9,088 bases of DNA from an uncultured Eubacteriales bacterium (GTDB lineage Bacteria > Bacillota > Clostridia > Lachnospirales > Anaerotignaceae): NCBI GenBank assembly GCA_900548595.1, contig URLB01000085.1, forward strand, positions 1-9,088, in the 5' to 3' direction. This document shows positions 5,693 through 9,088 of the stretch, piece after piece. How positions within the stretch are numbered: the stretch's first letter is position 1; each line of letters starts with the position of its first letter. Made by a program: the position numbers and the translations under genes. The notes under the pieces are model-generated. The model worked only from the letters and a program-made list of their open reading frames with translations. It made no database searches and was not told where the DNA came from.

Positions 5693-6613
5693 TCAGTTCA
5701 TTTTAGAAAGTGCTACGGCTATCTTACTTGCTGCCCTGGCATTATTGTATGCAAGCTGAAGATTTGAAGCAAATGAAACGCCCTCCGTCATATCTTTGAT
5801 ATGGCTTAAAAGGAAAGGAGTAGTGTCTTTGCCGTGTATGCCCTGTTCTTTGGCAAGTTCAAGCGCCTTTACTATTACCTTTTCCATCTCGTCATAGTCA
5901 AGCGCATACTCGTCGGGTATAGGATTTCCGATAACAAATCCACCCTTAAGTCCGAGATCCCATTTTGTCTTAACTATCTTTGCTATTTCTTCTTCTGTTT
6001 CAGCTCTGTAATCAAGCTTCAGTCCGCTTGACTTGCAGTAGAACGCAGGGAATTCATCGGTTCTCAGTCCCAGTACAGGAACGCCGTATGTCTCAAGGTA
6101 CTCAAGAGTAAGTCCTAAATCCAAGAGTGATTTTGCTCCGGCGCATACGACCGCTACCTTTGTATTTGCAAGTTCCTGAAGGTCGGCACTTATATCCATT
6201 GTAGTTTCCGCGCCTCTGTGTACGCCGCCGATTCCGCCTGTAGCAAATATTTTAATTCCTGCCATTTCGGCAATCATCATAGTTGTGGCAACCGTAGTAG
6301 CGCCTGTTTTTCCCGTAGCAAGATATACGGCTACATCACGACGTGAAACCTTGCCTACATTTTCAGCCTTGCACATAATATCAAGCTCTTCGGAAGTAAG
6401 ACCTACTTTCAGTTTTCCTCCGATTATCGCAGTTGTAGCGGGTATAGCTCCTTCTGCTCTTACGATTTCTTCTACCTTATGTGCAAACTCAACATTCTGG
6501 GGGAAAGGCATACCATGGCTCAGTATTGTGCTTTCCAATGCTACAACAGGTTTTCCTGCCGCTATTGCTTCGGCTATTTCAGGTGCAATTGATAAATATT
6601 CGTTTGTCATCAT
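5693..6613 (-). CDS. psuG: Pseudouridine-5'-phosphate glycosidase PsuG
   Basis: PsuG cleaves the C-C glycosidic bond of pseudouridine 5'-phosphate to give uracil and ribose 5-phosphate, with a divalent metal such as Mn2+. The 306-residue length fits the family (about 300-312). The residues known to be essential in the E. coli enzyme have counterparts: E27 (ALESTILSHGMP), K88 (NVGKVSRRDV), H132 (GGVHRGAE), D144 in the metal-binding DISADL segment and K161 (CAGAKSLLDLG). The ribosome site AAAGGAGAG lies inside the psuK 3' end, and the start is one of two adjacent ATGs (6613 or 6610) overlapping the psuK TGA stop, so translation is coupled. It acts directly after PsuK in the cytoplasm. I see nothing broken or unusual in it. 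Confidence 0.96.
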   Translation of the reverse strand: MMTNEYLSIAPEIAEAIAAGKPVVALESTILSHGMPFPQNVEFAHKVEEIVRAEGAIPATTAIIGGKLKVGLTSEELDIMCKAENVGKVSRRDVAVYLATGKTGATTVATTMMIAEMAGIKIFATGGIGGVHRGAETTMDISADLQELANTKVAVVCAGAKSLLDLGLTLEYLETYGVPVLGLRTDEFPAFYCKSSGLKLDYRAETEEEIAKIVKTKWDLGLKGGFVIGNPIPDEYALDYDEMEKVIVKALELAKEQGIHGKDTTPFLLSHIKDMTEGVSFASNLQLAYNNARAASKIAVALSKMN

Positions 6614-7710
6614 TTTTTTCTCTCCTTTAATATATTCTCCAAAAGAGATATGCTCATATTGGGGTTTATCGTTCTTTCATGTGATATTGCCGCGATTCCG
6701 GCGGCAAGACCGTAATCAATCGTCTTTTCCAGCGAAAAATCATTTATATAGCTGTATATTACAGCTGCCATAAATGCGTCTCCGGCGCCCGTTGCGTTAA
6801 TCATATTTTCAACAGGTTTCAGCTTTCTTTCTATGCGCCTTCCGTCTCTGTCCATATATAAACAGCCGTCGGCTCCAAGGCTTACAAATATCCTGTTCAA
6901 GCCCTTATCCAAAATCTTTTCACAGGCTTTGTACAAATCTTTTCGGTCGTTTATTTTCATTCCGCTTAATATTTCCGTTTCCATAAGGTTAGGTTTAGCA
7001 GTATGGAATTTTCCTATAAGGTCAACCAATTTAGCGGCATACGCCTGAGAGACCGTATCTACGAATACAGGTACGGTATCCGAATAAAGATTTAAAATTT
7101 CTTCTATAATATCAACGGGAAGACCGGGATCGCACATTATCAGTCTGCTTCCCTTTATTATATTGCCTTTGGAGTGAAGGAACTCGACGTCCATTTTCTG
7201 TAATACCGACATATCGGAAAGTGCGACAAACATATCGCCTTTCTCATCCAAAACCGAAATATATGTTGACGAAGGATGATTATCTACCTTTAATATATGG
7301 CTTATATCTATCCCTGCTGCAGTACATTCCGCACATATTTTGTCTGCATAAACATCATCGCCGACAGCCGTTATCAGTTTTACGTTTCCGCCGAGCCTTG
7401 CAAAGTTTTCCGATACGTTTCTTGTTACGCCTCCGGCAGAAGTATTCATATGCCCGGGGTTACTGTCATGCAGATTTATCGCTTTTTTGGAACGACCGTG
7501 TACGTCTACGTTTGCGGCTCCTATTCCGACAATATAATCACCGTTGTTCACTATGTATCCTCTCCCCAAAATGTATCCTTTTTTTTGCAGATTCGCAATA
7601 TGTACCGCAACGGAACTTCTTGTTATTCCGAGCATAGCCGCCAGCTCGCTTTGTTCTATTGTCGGCTTTTCTTTAATAATCTCTAATATCTCCTGTTCTC
7701 TTCTTGTCAT
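6610..7710 (-). CDS. psuK: Pseudouridine kinase PsuK (PfkB family) with N-terminal winged helix
   Basis: This 366-residue protein joins a DNA-binding domain to a ribokinase/PfkB-family kinase. Residues 1-55 form a winged helix-turn-helix (RREQEILEII, then TIEQSELAAMLGITRSSVAVHIANLQKKGYI). From about 58 the kinase follows: first substrate strand VGIGAANVDVHG, PfkB signature GGVTRNVSENFARLGG (93-108), KPNLMETEILSG (239-250) and the ATP/catalytic motif NATGAGDAF with base D311. PsuK phosphorylates pseudouridine to its 5'-phosphate; the assignment rests on the kinase family plus direct overlap with psuG. I place the start at 7710 because GGAGGT is six bases upstream; earlier ATG and TTG codons sit on or before that site. 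The HTH suggests it also regulates transcription, probably of its own operon. Other PfkB sugar or nucleoside kinases carry such an HTH, so the fusion itself is known. Confidence 0.88.
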   Translation of the reverse strand: MTRREQEILEIIKEKPTIEQSELAAMLGITRSSVAVHIANLQKKGYILGRGYIVNNGDYIVGIGAANVDVHGRSKKAINLHDSNPGHMNTSAGGVTRNVSENFARLGGNVKLITAVGDDVYADKICAECTAAGIDISHILKVDNHPSSTYISVLDEKGDMFVALSDMSVLQKMDVEFLHSKGNIIKGSRLIMCDPGLPVDIIEEILNLYSDTVPVFVDTVSQAYAAKLVDLIGKFHTAKPNLMETEILSGMKINDRKDLYKACEKILDKGLNRIFVSLGADGCLYMDRDGRRIERKLKPVENMINATGAGDAFMAAVIYSYINDFSLEKTIDYGLAAGIAAISHERTINPNMSISLLENILKERKK

Positions 7711-7742
7711 CATTTCACCTCCCATATACAAATATTTATTTT

Positions 7743-7785
7743 ATAAACATAAGTTTATTATATCATTCTAATTATATGCCGTCAA
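7743..7785 (-). promoter_or_regulatory. psuKG promoter with overlapping palindromic operator
   Basis: On the minus strand the -35 is TTGACG (7780-7785), the spacer 17 bases and the -10 a perfect TATAAT (7757-7762). Overlapping the -10 and covering the predicted start point (near 7750) is a perfect palindrome ATAAAC-N4-GTTTAT (7743-7748 and 7753-7758). A protein bound there would block the promoter. The winged helix of PsuK is the natural candidate, an inference from position only. Confidence 0.78.
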
Positions 7786-7905
7786 TATATTTTTCAGATT
7801 TATAATATATATCTAACTTCATATAGCATATTTTGCTTCCTTTTATTCCGACTGAACTACTTACCGATACTTTGTCATTAAATAAATCATTACTTATTAT
7901 TAAAT

Positions 7906-7945
7906 CAAAAAGCAGATTATGGGGATAAAATCCTCATAATCTGCT
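7906..7945 (-). terminator. Terminator of the 53-residue gene
   Basis: AGCAGATTATG (7911-7921) pairs perfectly with CATAATCTGCT (7935-7945). The stem extends inward by about five more pairs, one of them G-U, to a three- or four-base loop. On the minus strand the stem is followed by TTTTTGATTTAA, so it terminates leftward transcription of the small gene whose stop codon is nine bases away. It also insulates psuK. Confidence 0.85.
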
Positions 7946-7954
7946 CATAAACTT

Positions 7955-8116
7955 TTAGTTTCCCTTACTGCTTAACGGATTGCTTCTCTCTTCCCAAAAT
8001 ATATTATTATCCGGTTCAGCCTTTCCGCCGGGACCGTAATGGGCATTTTGGCGTATGCTGTAAAGGTCTCCTCCATGAATAGTATCTCTTTTTTCTTTAT
8101 TTTTCTTTTTTGGCAT
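7955..8116 (-). CDS. Small basic hypothetical protein, 53 residues
   Basis: I do not recognise this protein. The start ATG at 8116 is set by a strong GGAGGTG site about seven bases upstream, and a strong terminator follows the stop, so it is very probably a real single-gene unit. Its first ten residues, MPKKKNKEKR, are highly basic. The middle holds DTIHGGDLYSIRQNAHYGPGG, and the tail NIFWEERSNPLSSKGN is polar. There is no membrane segment, signal peptide or Cys cluster, and little predicted regular fold. The best promoter candidate is TTGACA (8185-8190 on the minus strand) with a poor TAAGAC 17 bases on, so a different sigma factor or an activator may drive it. A role in nucleic acid or ribosome binding, or in sporulation, is possible, but nothing visible proves it. 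Confidence 0.7.
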   Translation of the reverse strand: MPKKKNKEKRDTIHGGDLYSIRQNAHYGPGGKAEPDNNIFWEERSNPLSSKGN

Positions 8117-8335
8117 GTCTTTCACCTCCATTTTCAGTATCTGCATTTCGCACTGTATTTAGTCTTAATCAAGCGTCTTTATGCTGTCAAAATGAATATT
8201 TACTTCAAATATTTTCCTGTTCTGCGAATAATGTCGAAATATATATAAATTTGAATAACTTATTTTCTTTTATTATCTTTTATTTTACATTATAGTTTTA
8301 TTACAAACAATTAACCGCAAGAAAGGAAGATTTAT

Positions 8336-8545
8336 ATGAAAAAAAACACTTATTCTGCTTTGGAGGCATACAAAAATTTACACAGCTACGAAAAAGTCGA
8401 GCTCGGCTGGCTTACAGGAAAGCTTACCGCCTACGAAATCGAAGAATTGGAAAAACAAATCGAATATCTTATTTTAGAAGCTGAAGAAGCGGCATTTACA
8501 TACGCATACGAAGGCACATCCAACGTGATCGAACTGGGAGCTTGA
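8336..8545 (+). CDS. Small acidic helical hypothetical protein, 69 residues
   Basis: I do not recognise this 69-residue protein. After a short MKKNTYSALEAYKNL start it is rich in Glu and Leu, with a likely amphipathic helix or short coiled coil at about 31-55 (AYEIEELEKQIEYLILEAEEAAF) and a polar end. There is no membrane segment, Cys pair or known motif. The ATG has an AAAGGAAG ribosome site about seven bases upstream. A possible promoter is TTGAAT (8251-8256) with TATCTT (8274-8279), a weak match. Only a weak hairpin follows downstream. Codon use looks like that of neighbouring genes. It is divergent from the 53-residue gene, with about 220 bases between them, and nothing ties the two functionally. 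I think it is a real gene but am less sure than for the larger ones. Confidence 0.65.
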   Translation: MKKNTYSALEAYKNLHSYEKVELGWLTGKLTAYEIEELEKQIEYLILEAEEAAFTYAYEGTSNVIELGA

Positions 8546-8738
8546 AATTTACAAAAAATCGAGCAAATTTATGCTTAAAGTCAGACGTCTTTCGCCATAC
8601 AAAAATATAAAGCCAATTTATCGCTCGGCTTCACTATTTTATTAACCAACTGCCCCTCTAAGTTAAACTGACAGCATCTATTTCTGTTTTATATCACTTA
8701 AACAGCTGATTTTTCCGTCATTATATCTCAAAGTATAA
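8546..8738. other. Intergenic stretch without a recognisable gene
   Basis: I see no credible reading frame here. There is a weak possible terminator for the 69-residue gene: AAGCC (8610-8614) with GGCTT (8627-8631), followed by CACTATTTTATT. Farther apart, CGAGC (8560-8564) could pair with GCTCG (8623-8627), an alternative fold that uses some of the same bases. The rest is A+T-rich and unremarkable. Confidence 0.4.
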
Positions 8739-8768
8739 AAACGGCTGTCTATGTACAGACAGCCGTTT
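8734..8768 (-). terminator. Terminator of the MaoC-like gene
   Basis: A perfect 12-base-pair stem, AAACGGCTGTCT (8739-8750) with AGACAGCCGTTT (8757-8768), closes a six-base loop. On the minus strand it runs into TTTTTATACTTT, a good termination tail. It lies about 75 bases past the stop of the gene to its right. On the plus strand the tail is poor. Confidence 0.85.
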
Positions 8769-8844
8769 AATCGACAAATCCGGTAAATCTATACCGAATT
8801 TCCATATATTTCAAATTAATTGCTTAAAATAAAGATTATGATAT

Positions 8845-9088
8845 TTATTCATCTTCCTTCGTTGCCATAGCCGTAGCCTCTCCGTCAACAACTACTTTTC
8901 CGTCTTGGTTAACAATAGTTGTGCGCATTACTATAAGCTTTTTCTCGGGTATTATCTGCGTTACTTCGGCGTTTACTGTGATTGTGTCCCCGAAATATAC
9001 AGGAGCGGTAAATTTAAGCGTCTGTCCGCAGTATATAGCGTCAGCTCCGGGTATAAGCATACCCACTATTGTCGATATAAATGAAGCT
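8845..9088 (-). CDS. MaoC-like (R)-enoyl-CoA hydratase, 5' end outside window
   Basis: The visible 80 residues are the C-terminal half of a hot-dog fold protein of the MaoC / PhaJ group, which hydrates enoyl-CoA thioesters or dehydrates (R)-3-hydroxyacyl-CoA. The frame runs open to the window edge as ASFISTIVGMLIPG, the usual segment of this family after its catalytic Asp/His region. It continues with KFTAPVYFGDTITVNAEVTQI and ends in a beta-strand and an acidic tail, KEDE. The GTG at 9064-9066 is an internal valine, not a start. The catalytic Asp and His lie beyond the edge, so activity cannot be judged. The neighbouring genes that would tell whether it serves fatty acid, butyrate or other acyl-CoA metabolism are also outside. 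Confidence 0.88.
   Translation of the reverse strand, partial: ASFISTIVGMLIPGADAIYCGQTLKFTAPVYFGDTITVNAEVTQIIPEKKLIVMRTTIVNQDGKVVVDGEATAMATKEDE

Noticed and set aside
7221..7686. Two overlapping plus-strand frames of 129-138 codons
   Set aside because: Both are antisense to psuK, where kinase and HTH motifs are clear in the minus frame; Tyr/Arg/Cys-rich products suggest shadows.
7711..7731. TTG or upstream ATG as the psuK start
   Set aside because: These codons lie over or before the GGAGGT ribosome site, which is correctly spaced for the ATG at 7710.
8117..8200. Sporulation sigma factor promoter for the 53-residue gene
   Set aside because: I tried sigma-G, sigma-F and sigma-K type spacings and found no match that keeps both -35 and -10 elements; only a partial sigma-A match remains.
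9064..9066. GTG as the start of the MaoC-like gene
   Set aside because: The frame remains open upstream to the window edge and encodes ASFISTI, family-typical sequence; the GTG is an internal valine.
1..9088. Insertion sequence, prophage, CRISPR array or toxin-antitoxin pair
   Set aside because: No transposase, integrase, direct-repeat array or recognisable toxin gene was seen; the two small genes at the right are divergent and well separated, unlike a toxin-antitoxin operon.

Overview
The window looks like chromosome from a low-to-mid GC, strictly anaerobic Firmicute of class Clostridia. The signs are A+T-rich intergenic DNA, strong GGAGG-type ribosome binding sites, near-consensus sigma-A promoters, ATG/GTG starts, a standalone class A flavodiiron protein, LuxS, and an AzlC/AzlD exporter. 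The genus cannot be fixed from this sequence. I see no mobile element, integrase, CRISPR array, tRNA or complete rRNA gene.

Layout from left to right. Positions 1-200 read, on the minus strand, as a strong promoter, AT-rich upstream DNA, a boxA-like element and hairpins: the leader of an rRNA operon that leaves the window to the left. Next is an unrecognised four-segment membrane protein (206-1210, minus). It is divergent from a flavodiiron oxygen/NO reductase (1415-2617, plus), whose promoter carries an inverted repeat between -35 and -10. A bidirectional terminator separates this from a minus-strand unit lysR, GNAT acetyltransferase, luxS (4489 down to 2662), with an 11-base overlap between lysR and the acetyltransferase gene. 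Divergent from lysR is azlC-azlD (4592-5621), a predicted branched-chain amino acid exporter. The lysR-azlC gap holds two face-to-face promoters and a textbook LysR box.

A second bidirectional terminator follows. Then comes a two-gene minus-strand pseudouridine catabolism operon: psuK (6610-7710), a PfkB kinase with an N-terminal winged helix, and psuG (5693-6613), joined by an ATGATG stop/start overlap. Pseudouridine would be phosphorylated by PsuK and split by PsuG into uracil and ribose 5-phosphate. The psuK promoter overlaps a perfect palindrome that its own DNA-binding domain could recognise.

The right end holds two small unrecognised genes (53 aa minus, 69 aa plus), about 300 bases without a gene, and the 3' part of a MaoC-like hot-dog dehydratase gene cut by the window edge.

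Most of this is ordinary core-genome content. The points most worth a second look are the regulatory sites, the LysR-GNAT-LuxS linkage, the regulator-kinase fusion and the small proteins. I found no convincing new defence or mobile system.
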